A stretch of 64,000 bases of DNA from Skermanella sp. TT6 (GTDB taxonomy: Bacteria > Pseudomonadota > Alphaproteobacteria > Azospirillales > Azospirillaceae), in contig NZ_CP067420.1 in NCBI RefSeq assembly GCF_016653635.2, forward strand, positions 3,631,501 through 3,695,500, written 5' to 3'. This document shows positions 24,805 through 34,174 of this stretch, piece by piece (within the stretch, counting starts at the first letter, position 1; the number at the start of each line of letters is the position of its first letter). The translations under genes and the position numbers were made by a program. Under the pieces are notes generated by a model that saw nothing but the letters and a program-made list of their open reading frames with translations, made no database searches and was not told the origin of the DNA.

Positions 24805-27027
24805 CTAAGCCTCCAGCAGGTCCTCGATCCGGATCGGCAGGTCGCGGATGCGCTTTCCGGTCGCGTGGTAGACCGCGTTGGCGATGGCCGATGCGGTCCC
24901 GACATTGCCGAGCTCGCCCAGGCCCTTGATGCCCGCCGGGTTGACCTCCCTGTCCTCCTCCGGGATCATGATCACCTCGACCTTCGCGATGTCGGCGTTG
25001 ACCGGCACCAGGTACTCGGCGATGTCCTTGTTGATGTAGCGGGCATGGCGCCGGTCGATGTCGGTCTTCTCGTGCAATGCCGAGCTGATGCCCCAGATCA
25101 TTCCGCCCATGAGCTGGCTGTGCGCCGTCCGGGTGTTCATGATGCGGCCCGCGGTGAAGGCCCCGGTGATCCTGGGCACGCGGATCTCGCGGGTCCGGGC
25201 GTGGATTCGGACCTCCACGAACTCGGCGCCGAAGGCATACATCATCTTCTCGCCCTCGGACCCGCCGCGCAGCGTGCTGGCGCCCTGGTAGAGCTTGCGG
25301 ATCGCGTCCTGCGGGGCGCCGGGCGGGATCCACTCCGCGTACTCCTCGATCGCGCCGGACGGCATTCCCTCCAGCACGTCCCGGACCGATCCCTCGTCCG
25401 GCTTGCCGACCGCCCGGAACAGCTTCTCCCGGATCGCGTCGCACGCCTTCAGCACGGTGGAACAGACGCTGGCCGTCGTGTTGGACCCGCCGGCGACGGG
25501 AGCCGGCGGCAGGTCGGTGTCGCCCAGCTCGACCGTGACGGCGGCAAGATCGACGCCCAGCCGCTCGGCCGCCATCTGCCCGATCACGGTGTAGGCGCCG
25601 TTGCCGATCTCGTGCGCCGCCGTCTGGACCCGCACGGTCCCGTCGGCCGACAGCCGGACGCGCGCGGTCGCGGCCCCCAGGTTCGTCGGGTACAGCGCGG
25701 CGGCGCAGCCCATGCCGATCAGCCAGTCCCCCTCCCGCATGGAGCCCACGGCAGGATCGCGGCCGGACCAGCCGAAGGCCGCCGCGGCCCGGTCGAAGCA
25801 TTCCATCAGGCCCCGGCTGGTATAGGGATAGCCCTTGATCGGCTCCTTCATCGTGTCGTTGACCCGGCGGAGCTCCACCGGATCCATCTTCAGCGCGACC
25901 GCCAGCTCGTCCATGGCGCTTTCCAGCGCGTAGATATAGGGCACCTCCGGAGGCGAGCGCATGTAGCCCGGCGTGTTCCGGTCCGCCTTGACCATGTGGA
26001 CCTTGGTCGCCACCGCGCCGTAGCCGTAGAGCCGGGCGGTGGAGTCGGTGCCGCCGACCACATAGGCGTCGGGCCGCGAGGTGACCTCCCAGCCGTCATG
26101 GGTGAAGCCGGAGATCCGCCCGTCCGGGCCGGCGCCCATGCGGATCCTGTGGCGGGTTTCCGCCCGGTAGGTCGTGGTGGTGTAGCCCTGGGCGCGGGAC
26201 ACCACGCAGCGCACCGGCCGGCCGATCCGCCGGGCCGCAAAGGCGATCAGCCCCGTCCGCGGCGTCATCGGCCCCTTGGACCCGAAAGCGCCGCCGACAT
26301 AGGGGCTGACCACGCGGACGTTCGCCTGATCCATGCCCAGCTGCTTGGCGACCATGCCGCGGAAGCCGTAGACGGACTGGCTGGGCTCATAGACGGTGAG
26401 ATGCTCGCCGTTCCACACGCAGGTGGTGGAGAACAGCTCGATCGGGTTGTGGTGCTGGGTCGGCGTCGCGTAACCGACCTCGATCACCGTGGCGGCGCCG
26501 CGCAGCGCGGCATCGGCGTCGCCGACGGCGGGGTCCTCGCTGTGGCTCTTGGCATGGCCCAGCGCCGGGACCGTCTCCGCCCCGGCGGCGTCGAAGCCGG
26601 CGGAAGGCTGCTCGGCGGCGTACCCCGCCCCGACCTTGTAGGCGGCCTCGCGCGCCGCCTCGAAGCTGTCGGCCAGCACCAGGGCGATGATCTGCCCGTC
26701 GTGCCAGATCCTCGGATCGGCCAGCGGCTGGATCGAGGTGGCCGCCCCGCTGCCGAACGGCAGCGGCTTGACGGCGTCGCCGGTGTTCTCGTGGGTCAGG
26801 ATCTCGATCACGCCGGGCACCGCCCGGGCCTCTTCCAGGTCCAGGCTGGCGACCCGGCCGCGCGCGATGGCGCTGGTGACCAGCACGCCGTGGGCCAGGT
26901 TGTTGATCGGGAAGTCTGCCGCGTAGCGGGCCTCGCCGGTCACCTTCAGCCGCGCGTCCAGGCGCGGTGCCGGCTCCCCCATGTTCCGCTTCGGCTCGGG
27001 TGCCGCCTGGGAATAGGTCGGGCTCAT
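24805..27027 (-). CDS. paoC: Molybdopterin-binding subunit of aldehyde oxidoreductase (PaoC-like)
   Basis: This is the large Mo-cofactor subunit of a xanthine-oxidase-family enzyme, probably oxidising aldehydes in the periplasm. The 740-residue product has the family N-terminal domain (LDARLKVTGEARYAADFP), molybdopterin-contact segments (GGAFGSKGPMTPRTGL) and the conserved C-terminal KGLGELGNVGTASAI with the catalytic Glu. The ATG at 27027 begins 1 bp after the FAD-subunit stop. With the next two genes upstream it matches the order 2Fe-2S, FAD, Mo of PaoABC. No PaoD-type maturation factor is in the window. Confidence 0.85.
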   Translation of the reverse strand: MSPTYSQAAPEPKRNMGEPAPRLDARLKVTGEARYAADFPINNLAHGVLVTSAIARGRVASLDLEEARAVPGVIEILTHENTGDAVKPLPFGSGAATSIQPLADPRIWHDGQIIALVLADSFEAAREAAYKVGAGYAAEQPSAGFDAAGAETVPALGHAKSHSEDPAVGDADAALRGAATVIEVGYATPTQHHNPIELFSTTCVWNGEHLTVYEPSQSVYGFRGMVAKQLGMDQANVRVVSPYVGGAFGSKGPMTPRTGLIAFAARRIGRPVRCVVSRAQGYTTTTYRAETRHRIRMGAGPDGRISGFTHDGWEVTSRPDAYVVGGTDSTARLYGYGAVATKVHMVKADRNTPGYMRSPPEVPYIYALESAMDELAVALKMDPVELRRVNDTMKEPIKGYPYTSRGLMECFDRAAAAFGWSGRDPAVGSMREGDWLIGMGCAAALYPTNLGAATARVRLSADGTVRVQTAAHEIGNGAYTVIGQMAAERLGVDLAAVTVELGDTDLPPAPVAGGSNTTASVCSTVLKACDAIREKLFRAVGKPDEGSVRDVLEGMPSGAIEEYAEWIPPGAPQDAIRKLYQGASTLRGGSEGEKMMYAFGAEFVEVRIHARTREIRVPRITGAFTAGRIMNTRTAHSQLMGGMIWGISSALHEKTDIDRRHARYINKDIAEYLVPVNADIAKVEVIMIPEEDREVNPAGIKGLGELGNVGTASAIANAVYHATGKRIRDLPIRIEDLLEA

Positions 27028-27028
27028 G

Positions 27029-28021
27029 TCAGACCTCCATCGCCTGGGTTTCGAGCAGCGCCCGGACCAGCGTCTGTTTCGCGAGCGGCACCTTGAAGGC
27101 GTTGTGCTCGAAGGTGCGCGCCCCCGCGAGGGCGGCCTCGGCGGCGGCCAGGGCCGAGGATTCGTCGAGCCGCCTGCCCCGCAGCGCCTCCTCGGCCTCC
27201 CGCGCCCGCCAGGGCACGCTCGCGATGCCGCCCAGCGCGATGCGCACCTCGCGAACGGTCTCGCCGTCCAGGTCGAGGGCGACCGCCGCCGAGGCCAGCG
27301 CGAAGGCGTAGGAATCGCGGTCCCGCACCTTGACGTAACGGGACCGGCGGGTCCAGGGACCGGCCGGCACCTCGATCGCGGTGATCAGCTCCCCGGGCAT
27401 CAGCACGGTTTCCACGTCTGGAGTGCCTTCCGGCCGGCGGTGCAGGTCGGCGAAGGCGATCCGCCGTCCGCCCTGCGGTCCGGCGGTCTCGACCACGGCG
27501 TCGAGCGCCACCAGGGCTTGGGCGAAGTCGCCGGGATAGGATGCGATGCAGGCGTCGCTGGTCCCCAGTACCGCGTGCTGCCGGTTGACCCCGCCGATCG
27601 CGGAACAGCCCGACCCCGGCGCCCGCTTGTTGCAGGCCCAGGAGACCTCGCGGAAATACTCGCATCGGGTCCGCTGCAGGACGTTGCCGCCGAGGCTCGC
27701 CATGGTGCGGAGCTGCTGGCTGGCCGCCAGCTTCAGGCTGTCGGCGATCACCGGATAGCGCCCGCGGACGGCGGGATGCGCTTCGGCCTGGGCCATGCGG
27801 ACCAGCGCGCCGAACCGGATGCCGCGTTCGGTCTCCTCGATCCGGCCGGCGCGACCGCCAACCAGCGGGTTGATGTCGACCAGCCGCTCCGGCCGCATCA
27901 CGTCCAGCTTCATCAGGTCGGTCAGCGTCGTGCCGCCCGCGATGAACTGGACGCCGGCGTCGCCGGCGCTCCGGACGGCCCGCTCCGGGCTGTCCGCGCG
28001 CTCATACAGGAAAGGCCGCAT
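27029..28021 (-). CDS. paoB: FAD-binding subunit of aldehyde oxidoreductase (PaoB-like)
   Basis: The 330-residue product carries the FAD-binding motif AGGTTLTDLMKLDVM at about residues 28-42 and LRTMASLGGNVLQRTRC near 104-120. Cysteines in RTRCEYF, SWACNKR, GSGCSA and SDACIAS form the extra cluster-binding loop that distinguishes PaoB-type subunits with a [4Fe-4S] centre from ordinary xanthine dehydrogenase FAD subunits. It passes electrons from the Mo subunit. The start at 28021 lies 1 bp after the stop of the 2Fe-2S subunit gene. Confidence 0.85.
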   Translation of the reverse strand: MRPFLYERADSPERAVRSAGDAGVQFIAGGTTLTDLMKLDVMRPERLVDINPLVGGRAGRIEETERGIRFGALVRMAQAEAHPAVRGRYPVIADSLKLAASQQLRTMASLGGNVLQRTRCEYFREVSWACNKRAPGSGCSAIGGVNRQHAVLGTSDACIASYPGDFAQALVALDAVVETAGPQGGRRIAFADLHRRPEGTPDVETVLMPGELITAIEVPAGPWTRRSRYVKVRDRDSYAFALASAAVALDLDGETVREVRIALGGIASVPWRAREAEEALRGRRLDESSALAAAEAALAGARTFEHNAFKVPLAKQTLVRALLETQAMEV

Positions 28022-28022
28022 C

Positions 28023-28676
28023 TCAAGCTCCCTTCATCTCGGATCTGGCCTGCTTGACGGCTGCGACGATGTTCGGGTAGGCCGCGCACCGGCACAGGTT
28101 GCCGCTCATGTATTCCCGGATGTCCGCGTCGCCGTCGGCATATCCCTCGTTGACGCAGCCGATCGCCGACAGGATCTGACCGGGGGTACAGTAGCCACAC
28201 TGGAAGGCGTCGTGGTCGATGAAGGCCTGCTGCATGGGATGCAGGTCGCCGTTCGGGCTCGCCAGCCCCTCGACCGTGGTGATCCCGCTGCCCTCGGCCA
28301 TGACGGCCAGGGTCATGCAGGACAGGACCGGGGAACCGTTCATCAGCACCGTGCAGGCGCCGCACTGCCCGTGGTCGCACCCCTTCTTGGTGCCGGTCAG
28401 CCCGACCCGGTCGCGCAGGGTGTCGAGCAGGGAGGCGCGGCTGTCCACCGACAGGCGATGATCCCGGCCGTTCAGCCTCAGCGTGACGTCCACGGGCGCC
28501 CGCGGGTCCGGCGGCGGGGCGGCGGCCTGGGCCAGGGCCGGGTCTGCGGCGGCGCCGGCGAGCAGCGGAAGGGCGGCGGCGCCGGCCCCCACGCCGAAGA
28601 AGCCGCGCCGGTCGAGGCCGACGGACTGGTCGGCGCCCGCGCCCTGATGCCCAGCGCCTTGATGTTTTTTCGTCAT
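28023..28676 (-). CDS. paoA: 2Fe-2S subunit of aldehyde oxidoreductase with Tat signal (PaoA-like)
   Basis: The 217-residue product has a twin-arginine signal (LDRRGFFGVGAGAAALPLL, about residues 22-40), which implies export of the folded complex to the periplasm. It then has a plant-type ferredoxin domain (CDHGQCGACTVLMNG) and a C-terminal helical domain with the second cluster motifs CGYCTPG and NLCRCAAYPNI. It leads the three-gene operon. Confidence 0.88.
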   Translation of the reverse strand: MTKKHQGAGHQGAGADQSVGLDRRGFFGVGAGAAALPLLAGAAADPALAQAAAPPPDPRAPVDVTLRLNGRDHRLSVDSRASLLDTLRDRVGLTGTKKGCDHGQCGACTVLMNGSPVLSCMTLAVMAEGSGITTVEGLASPNGDLHPMQQAFIDHDAFQCGYCTPGQILSAIGCVNEGYADGDADIREYMSGNLCRCAAYPNIVAAVKQARSEMKGA

Positions 28677-28852
28677 GGGGATCCCGTCTGTTCAGGGAAG
28701 CCGTGGCCGCCGGCGGGAGAGCCCCTGCGGCCGGATTCCGTTTAGAACAGTTCGAAACCCGGTTTCGTCACTCCCCGTTTGACTTCCGCGCCGGCGCACC
28801 CAAGATCGCACCCGATCGATTCAATTTGCCCCAATCAGTTGAGGAGCACCCC

Positions 28853-29317
28853 ATGAGCGTCGAGGTTGGTTCCCCCGCTCCCGACTTCACCATGCCGACC
28901 GACGGCGGCGGCGAGGTCAGCCTGTCGGGCCTGCGCGGCAAGAAGGTCGTGCTGTATTTCTATCCCAAGGACGACACCAGCGGATGCACCAAGCAGGCCT
29001 GCGGCTTCCGCGACAGCCTGCCCGACTTCACCGGCATCGACGCCGTCGTGATCGGGGTGTCCAAGGACAGCGTCGCCAGCCACGACAAGTTCAAGAAGAA
29101 GTACGAGCTGCCCTTCGTCCTGGCCTCCGACCAGGGCTCCGACACCGCCGAGAAATACGACGTGTGGAAGGAGAAGAGCATGTACGGCAAGAAGTATATG
29201 GGCATCGAGCGCTCGACCTTCCTGATCGACGGCGACGGCGTGGTCCGCGGCGCCTGGCGGAAGGTCAAGGTAGACGGCCACTCCGACGAGGTGCTGAAGG
29301 CGGCGAAGGCGCTCTGA
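28853..29317 (+). CDS. bcp: Thioredoxin-dependent peroxiredoxin, Bcp/PrxQ type
   Basis: The 154-residue product reduces hydrogen peroxide and organic hydroperoxides using thioredoxin. It has the PrxQ pattern YFYPKDDTSGCTKQACGFRD (about residues 36-55), with the peroxidatic Cys in SGCT and the resolving Cys five residues later. I chose the ATG at 28853 with GAGGAG upstream over a longer frame from 28703. It converges on the ParA-like gene with only 10 bp between stops. Confidence 0.93.
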   Translation: MSVEVGSPAPDFTMPTDGGGEVSLSGLRGKKVVLYFYPKDDTSGCTKQACGFRDSLPDFTGIDAVVIGVSKDSVASHDKFKKKYELPFVLASDQGSDTAEKYDVWKEKSMYGKKYMGIERSTFLIDGDGVVRGAWRKVKVDGHSDEVLKAAKAL

Positions 29318-29327
29318 GCACCCGGGC

Positions 29328-29966
29328 CTAGCGCCGTCCCCGCTTCAGGATCTCCGCCGCCAGTTCCTGGATCTCCTCGGCGGCGCGGGTCTTGCGGGCC
29401 GATTCGGTGACGCTGCGGCCTTCGAACAGGGCCGCGGCGAACTGGACCCGGTTGCCGATCTGGGTTTGGGCGACGTCGGCGCCCATGCCCTTGATCCGTT
29501 CGATCAGGTCGTCGGCCAGCTTGGCGCGCGGCGGCACCCGGTTGATCACCAGCAGGACCGGCACGTTCTCGGACCGCGCCAGGTCCAGGGTCGGCTGGGT
29601 CGCCCACATGTCCATCGGGCTGGGCTGGACCGGCACGATGACGAGGTTGGCGGAACGCACCGCGATGCGGGCCTCGGTCTCGGCGTGGGGCGGGCTGTCG
29701 ATCACGACGATGTCGTTGTCCTGCGCCAGCCGCTCGACCTCGCGCTGGGTGCGCCAGCCGTTGATCTGGACATGCTGGAGGCCGACATTCCCGTCCATCG
29801 CCTCCTGCCGGGTCTGGAACCACCGCGTCAGGCTGCCCTGCGGGTCGATGTCGACCACGGCGACGCGCAGGTCCACCTCCGACCAGGCGATCGCCAGATG
29901 GGCCGCCAGGGTCGTCTTTCCGGCGCCCCCCTTCTGTTGTGCCACGGTGTAGATCTTGCCCGCCAT
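29328..29966 (-). CDS. ParA-family ATPase
   Basis: The 212-residue product has a deviant Walker A motif QQKGGAGKTTLA near residue 12, DIDPQGSLTRWF (Walker A-prime region) and VIDSPPHAE as Walker B. These proteins position plasmids, chromosomes or large complexes; the cargo here is unknown and no ParB is adjacent. The ATG at 29966 (MAGKIYTV) is preferred, but an ATG at 29981 would add five residues. The tiny product size fits orphan ParA-like proteins. Confidence 0.82.
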   Translation of the reverse strand: MAGKIYTVAQQKGGAGKTTLAAHLAIAWSEVDLRVAVVDIDPQGSLTRWFQTRQEAMDGNVGLQHVQINGWRTQREVERLAQDNDIVVIDSPPHAETEARIAVRSANLVIVPVQPSPMDMWATQPTLDLARSENVPVLLVINRVPPRAKLADDLIERIKGMGADVAQTQIGNRVQFAAALFEGRSVTESARKTRAAEEIQELAAEILKRGRR

Positions 29967-30108
29967 GCCCGCTCCGCTCATCGGCTATGCCGCCGATCGT
30001 CATTGAAAAAGTGCCCCGACCGCCGCAGCAACGGCATAGTGCATCCACATCGGTAACACGCCAAGGGTGGTGTTTGGCTTTCGCGCACCGCGACAACACT
30101 TTAAAACC

Positions 30109-31155
30109 ATGACCATGAACAGCACAGACAGCCCGCAGAGAGCCCCCGAACTGGTCCCGCCCAGCGACGCCAACATCGCGCGCGCGGCCGGCCTGCTGCG
30201 CGCCGGGGAGCTTGTGGCGTTTCCGACCGAGACTGTCTACGGGCTGGGCGCCGATGCGACCGATGACCGCGCCGTCGCCCGGATCTTCGAGGCCAAGGGC
30301 AGGCCGCGCTTCAACCCTCTGATCGTCCATGTCCCCGACCAGGACTCGGCCGAAGCGATCGTCCGGTTCGACGCCCGCGCCGAGCGGCTGGCCGAGACCC
30401 TGTGGCCCGGCCCGCTGACGCTGGTGCTGCCGCGCCGGCCCGACGGCCCCCTGTCGCTGCTGGTCAGCGCCGGCCTGGACAGCGTCGCGGTCCGGTTCCC
30501 GGCCCATCCGGTGGCCCGCGCGCTCCTGAAGGCGGCCGGGGTGCCGGTCGCGGCCCCCAGCGCCAACCGGTCGGGCGCCGTCAGCCCGACCACGCCGCTG
30601 CACGTGGCCGAGAGCCTGGGCGCCCGCGTCGGCCTGATCCTGGCCGCCGGCCGCTGCGCGGTGGGCGTCGAGTCGACCGTTCTCGACCTGACCGGCGAGG
30701 CGCCGGTGCTGCTGCGCCCCGGCGGCGTGACCGCGGAGGACCTGGAGGCGCTGCTGGGCGTGCCGGTCCTGCGCCCGCCGCAGGCGGAGGCAGCCGGCGA
30801 TCCCGAGGCGCCGAAGTCGCCCGGCCAGCTCGCCAGCCATTACGCCCCGGGCCGGCCGGTCCGGCTGGATGCGAGCGGCGCCGGCCCCGACGAGGCCCTG
30901 CTCGCCTTCGGCCCCGACACCTTCATCCGCGGCGGCGCCACGCGCCTGAACCTGAGCCCGCAGGGCGACCTGCACGAGGCCGCGGCCAACCTGTTCGCCA
31001 TGCTGCGCGCCCTCGACCGGCCGGAGCATGCCGCGATCGCCGTCATGCCGGTCCCCGAGCAGGGGCTGGGTGCCGCGATCAACGACCGCCTGCGCCGGGC
31101 CGCGGCCCCCCGCGGGCCAGCGCCCTTCCCTTCCGAAACGCCGACACAAGACTGA
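30109..31155 (+). CDS. L-threonylcarbamoyladenylate synthase (Sua5/YrdC family)
   Basis: It makes threonylcarbamoyl-AMP from threonine, bicarbonate and ATP for the t6A modification of tRNA position 37. The 348-residue product has a YrdC domain (LVAFPTETVYGLGADA, then KGRPRFNPLIVH and APSANRSGAVSPTT) and the C-terminal Sua5 domain with the linker signature SPGQLASHYAPGRP, so it is the longer Sua5 form. The ATG at 30109 is likely. The next gene starts 7 bp downstream on the same strand. Confidence 0.92.
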   Translation: MTMNSTDSPQRAPELVPPSDANIARAAGLLRAGELVAFPTETVYGLGADATDDRAVARIFEAKGRPRFNPLIVHVPDQDSAEAIVRFDARAERLAETLWPGPLTLVLPRRPDGPLSLLVSAGLDSVAVRFPAHPVARALLKAAGVPVAAPSANRSGAVSPTTPLHVAESLGARVGLILAAGRCAVGVESTVLDLTGEAPVLLRPGGVTAEDLEALLGVPVLRPPQAEAAGDPEAPKSPGQLASHYAPGRPVRLDASGAGPDEALLAFGPDTFIRGGATRLNLSPQGDLHEAAANLFAMLRALDRPEHAAIAVMPVPEQGLGAAINDRLRRAAAPRGPAPFPSETPTQD

Positions 31156-31162
31156 CAAAGCC

Positions 31163-32575
31163 ATGATCGACGCAGCCTTCCTCGACCGTCTCCGCAGCAT
31201 CGTCGGCCCCGCCGGCCATATCGACGCCCCCGGCGACATGGAACCCTATGTCGCCGAATGGCGCGGCCGGTACCGGGGGACGACGCCGCTGGTGCTGCGC
31301 CCCGCCACCACGCGGGAATTGTCCGAGGTGGTGAAGGCCTGCTGGGAAGCCGGCGTGCCGATCGTCCCCCAGGGCGGCAACACCAGCCTGGTCGGCGGCT
31401 CGATCCCGTCCCAGGACGGCAGCGAGGTCCTGGTCAGCCTGTCGCGCCTGAACAGGGTCCGGGAGATCGACCCGCTGAACTACACCGTCACGGTCGAGGC
31501 GGGCTGCGTGCTCCAGGCGATCCAGGAGGCCGCGGCCGAGGTTGACCGGCTGTTCCCGCTCAGCCTGGGCGCCGAAGGCACCTGCCAGATCGGCGGCAAC
31601 ATCTCGTCCAACGCCGGCGGCACCATGACGCTGCGCTACGGCAACATGCGCGACCTCGTGCTCGGGCTGGAAGTGGTGATGCCGGACGGGCAGGTCTGGG
31701 ACGGCATGCGGCGGCTGCGCAAGAACAACACCGGCTACGACCTGAAGCACCTGTTCATCGGGGCGGAAGGCACGCTGGGGATCGTCACCGCCGCGGTGCT
31801 GAAGCTGTTCCCCCGGCCCAAGCAGGTGGAGACCGGCTTCCTCGCCGTCCGCGACCCGGACGCCGCGATCGAGCTGCTGGCCAGCCTGCGGTCGGCCAGC
31901 GGCGACTCGCTGAGCGCCTTCGAGCTGATGCCGCGCATCGCGATCGACTTCGCCCTGAAGCACGTGGCTGGCACGGTCGACCCGCTGGAGGAGAGCCATC
32001 CCTGGTACGTGCTGCTGGAATTCGCGACCGGCAGCGGCGGCGAGGCTTTCCGCGACACGATCGAGGCGACCCTGGGCGAGGCCATGGAGGCCGGCCTGGT
32101 CATGGACGCGGTGCTGGCGTCCAGCGAGAGCCAGGCCAAGCAGCTCTGGTTCATCCGCGAGGCGATCGTCGAGGCCCAGAAATACGCCGGCGGCTCGATC
32201 AAGCACGACATATCGATCCCGGTGTCCTGCGTCGGGACCTTCATCCGCGAGGCGACCGAGGCGGTCGAGCGGACCATCCCCGGCGCCCGTCCGGTTCCGT
32301 TCGGCCATGTCGGCGACGGCAACATCCACTTCAACGTGACCCAGCCGGAAGGCGCCGACACGGAATCTTACCTTGCCCAGTGGGACAAGCTGAACACCGT
32401 CGTCCATGACATCGTGCTGGGCATGGACGGCTCGATCAGCGCCGAGCACGGCATCGGCACCTTCAAGCGCGACGAGCTGAAGCGCGTCAAGTCGCCGGTC
32501 GAGCTGGAGCTGATGCGCAAGGTCAAGGCGGCGCTGGACCCCAAGGGGCTGATGAACCCCGGCAAGGTGCTGTGA
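31163..32575 (+). CDS. FAD-linked 2-hydroxyacid dehydrogenase/oxidase, GlcD-like
   Basis: The 470-residue product belongs to the VAO-type FAD family of D-2-hydroxyacid dehydrogenases. It has the FAD segment PQGGNTSLVGGSIP (about 68-81), GTCQIGGNISSNAGG (about 139-153), and the C-terminal FGHVGDGNIHFNVTQPEG and SAEHGIGTFKRDEL boxes. It would oxidise D-lactate, D-2-hydroxyglutarate or a similar acid and feed electrons to quinone or ETF. The exact substrate is not decidable from sequence. It follows the Sua5-type gene by 7 bp. Confidence 0.85.
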   Translation: MIDAAFLDRLRSIVGPAGHIDAPGDMEPYVAEWRGRYRGTTPLVLRPATTRELSEVVKACWEAGVPIVPQGGNTSLVGGSIPSQDGSEVLVSLSRLNRVREIDPLNYTVTVEAGCVLQAIQEAAAEVDRLFPLSLGAEGTCQIGGNISSNAGGTMTLRYGNMRDLVLGLEVVMPDGQVWDGMRRLRKNNTGYDLKHLFIGAEGTLGIVTAAVLKLFPRPKQVETGFLAVRDPDAAIELLASLRSASGDSLSAFELMPRIAIDFALKHVAGTVDPLEESHPWYVLLEFATGSGGEAFRDTIEATLGEAMEAGLVMDAVLASSESQAKQLWFIREAIVEAQKYAGGSIKHDISIPVSCVGTFIREATEAVERTIPGARPVPFGHVGDGNIHFNVTQPEGADTESYLAQWDKLNTVVHDIVLGMDGSISAEHGIGTFKRDELKRVKSPVELELMRKVKAALDPKGLMNPGKVL

Positions 32576-32602
32576 GGAAAGGCTCCCGCGGGAGCCGATC
32601 CT

Positions 32603-34174
32603 TCAGGGGGCGGTAGAACGCACGAACCGCAGGCCGAGGGCCGTGAGGGTGTCGGCCGCCTCCCCCGGCGCCCCGCCGCCCTGCCCCTCGCCGCCGGCGA
32701 ACACGGTCAGGACCGGGGTTCCGGGCGCCGTGGCGGGCGGACAGCGCAGGGCTTCGGTGAACAGGATGTGCCAGTGGCCGCGCAGGCAGTAGGCCGGCGG
32801 ACCCAATCGCTTGGCATAGGCGAGCAGGCCTGCCGTCCTGCTCCAGACCGTGACCCAGTCCCCGTCGCGGTCCAGGTCGAGCACCGCCGGGCCGGGCTGG
32901 AACCGGACCAGATCCTGGAACGCGGCGGGGATGCCCGCCTCGGTATGGTGCTGCTGGCGCTGCCCCGTGATCAGCAGGAAGGCGACCGCGGCGATCCCGG
33001 CGCCGGCCAGGCATCGCCGGGCCAGGTTCCAGCCGAGGGAGCGATGGACCGCGATCGCGATCATCGCGGCCAGCAGCGCCGGAACCGCGCGGTAGAAGTA
33101 GATGATGTAGGCTTCGCTCAGGAAATCGACCCCGAAGACCGTATAGAACAGCACCGCCAGGGAGGCCGCGCCGGCGGAAATCAGGAAACCCAGGCGCGAG
33201 GGAAGCGCCGACGGTTCGTCGCGCCCGGAGGTCCGAAGCAGCAGGGCCGGCAGCAAGGCGGCCGGAACCAGCGCGGCGCCGCTCCAGCAGGCCAGGACAT
33301 AGGCCAGGCTGGCACCCGGCGGATTGGCGTGGTGCCCCGCGCCATAGCCGGCATACTGGCCCAGCGGGCCGGGGAAATGCAGGATCGTCTGGACGGCGGG
33401 CGGCAGCAGGAAAACGGCCATGACGACCGCGGCGGCGGCGATATGCCCGCGCCCCCGCCGCAGGGTTTCCAGGGACGCGAGCCTCGGCCAGGCATCCGGC
33501 GGCAGCCAGCGGGCCGTCAGGAAATGCGCCGCGACGGCGATGGCCCCGGTGAGGCCTGCGATGCCGATGAAGGAGGCGTGCCCGTGCAGCAGGAAACCCG
33601 TCGAGAGTGCCAGCGGGACCAGGCCGTCGAGCCGCCCCGCCGCCACTCTGGCGAGGGCCAGGGTGAACACGGCGAAGGTCGGGAAGTACAGGAACGGCAT
33701 CCAGAACCCGAACAGGAAATCCGGGTCCGTCAGGGCCGCCTGCACCGTGAAGGCGCCGAGGCCGAGGGCCGCCGCCCCCGCCGACCGCGACATGCGGGCC
33801 AGAAGGAACCAGAGCAGCGCCAGCCAGCCCGCGTTGAGGACGGCCGTCCCCAGGATCTGCCCCCCGAAGGGGGTTGCGGTCAGGCGCAGGAGATCGTGGA
33901 AGACGGCTTCGCCCATGGCCATCACATACAGGTATGCCGGGCCGGGATGGTTGAAGCCTATGCGCGAATAGTTGCCCTTCAGCAGGATACCGTGCTTGGC
34001 GTCCAGGATCAGCAGGGTGTTGGCCGCCGCGTCGCCCAGTTCGAACATGATATCCCGGACGGCGGGCACCGACCCGACCAGCATCAGGGCGGCAACTGCA
34101 AGGAAGACCTGGAATGTCGGCACCCATCCAGGTTCCCGGTTCATCGCCGGACGGTCATTCCGAGGGATCATCAT
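32603..34174 (-). CDS. Large integral membrane protein, glycosyltransferase-like layout
   Basis: The 523-residue product has about ten or eleven hydrophobic helices and a soluble C-terminal part (from about residue 400). An early loop with conserved-looking acidic and aromatic residues (FELGDAAANTLLILD, then YSRIGFNHPGPAYLYVM) resembles GT-C type membrane glycosyltransferases that use lipid-linked sugars, but I cannot assign a family with confidence. The ATG at 34174 is followed directly by a second ATG. Its stop faces that of the GlcD-like gene across 27 bp. Confidence 0.65.
   Translation of the reverse strand: MMIPRNDRPAMNREPGWVPTFQVFLAVAALMLVGSVPAVRDIMFELGDAAANTLLILDAKHGILLKGNYSRIGFNHPGPAYLYVMAMGEAVFHDLLRLTATPFGGQILGTAVLNAGWLALLWFLLARMSRSAGAAALGLGAFTVQAALTDPDFLFGFWMPFLYFPTFAVFTLALARVAAGRLDGLVPLALSTGFLLHGHASFIGIAGLTGAIAVAAHFLTARWLPPDAWPRLASLETLRRGRGHIAAAAVVMAVFLLPPAVQTILHFPGPLGQYAGYGAGHHANPPGASLAYVLACWSGAALVPAALLPALLLRTSGRDEPSALPSRLGFLISAGAASLAVLFYTVFGVDFLSEAYIIYFYRAVPALLAAMIAIAVHRSLGWNLARRCLAGAGIAAVAFLLITGQRQQHHTEAGIPAAFQDLVRFQPGPAVLDLDRDGDWVTVWSRTAGLLAYAKRLGPPAYCLRGHWHILFTEALRCPPATAPGTPVLTVFAGGEGQGGGAPGEAADTLTALGLRFVRSTAP

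Noticed and set aside
24099-24929. Long plus-strand frame across the toxin-antitoxin remnants
   Set aside because: It runs out of frame through the well-supported TumA-like gene and has no family resemblance.
24865-27096. Long plus-strand frame opposite the aldehyde oxidoreductase large subunit
   Set aside because: The minus strand has a full PaoC-like protein with catalytic motifs; the opposite frame shows no family features.
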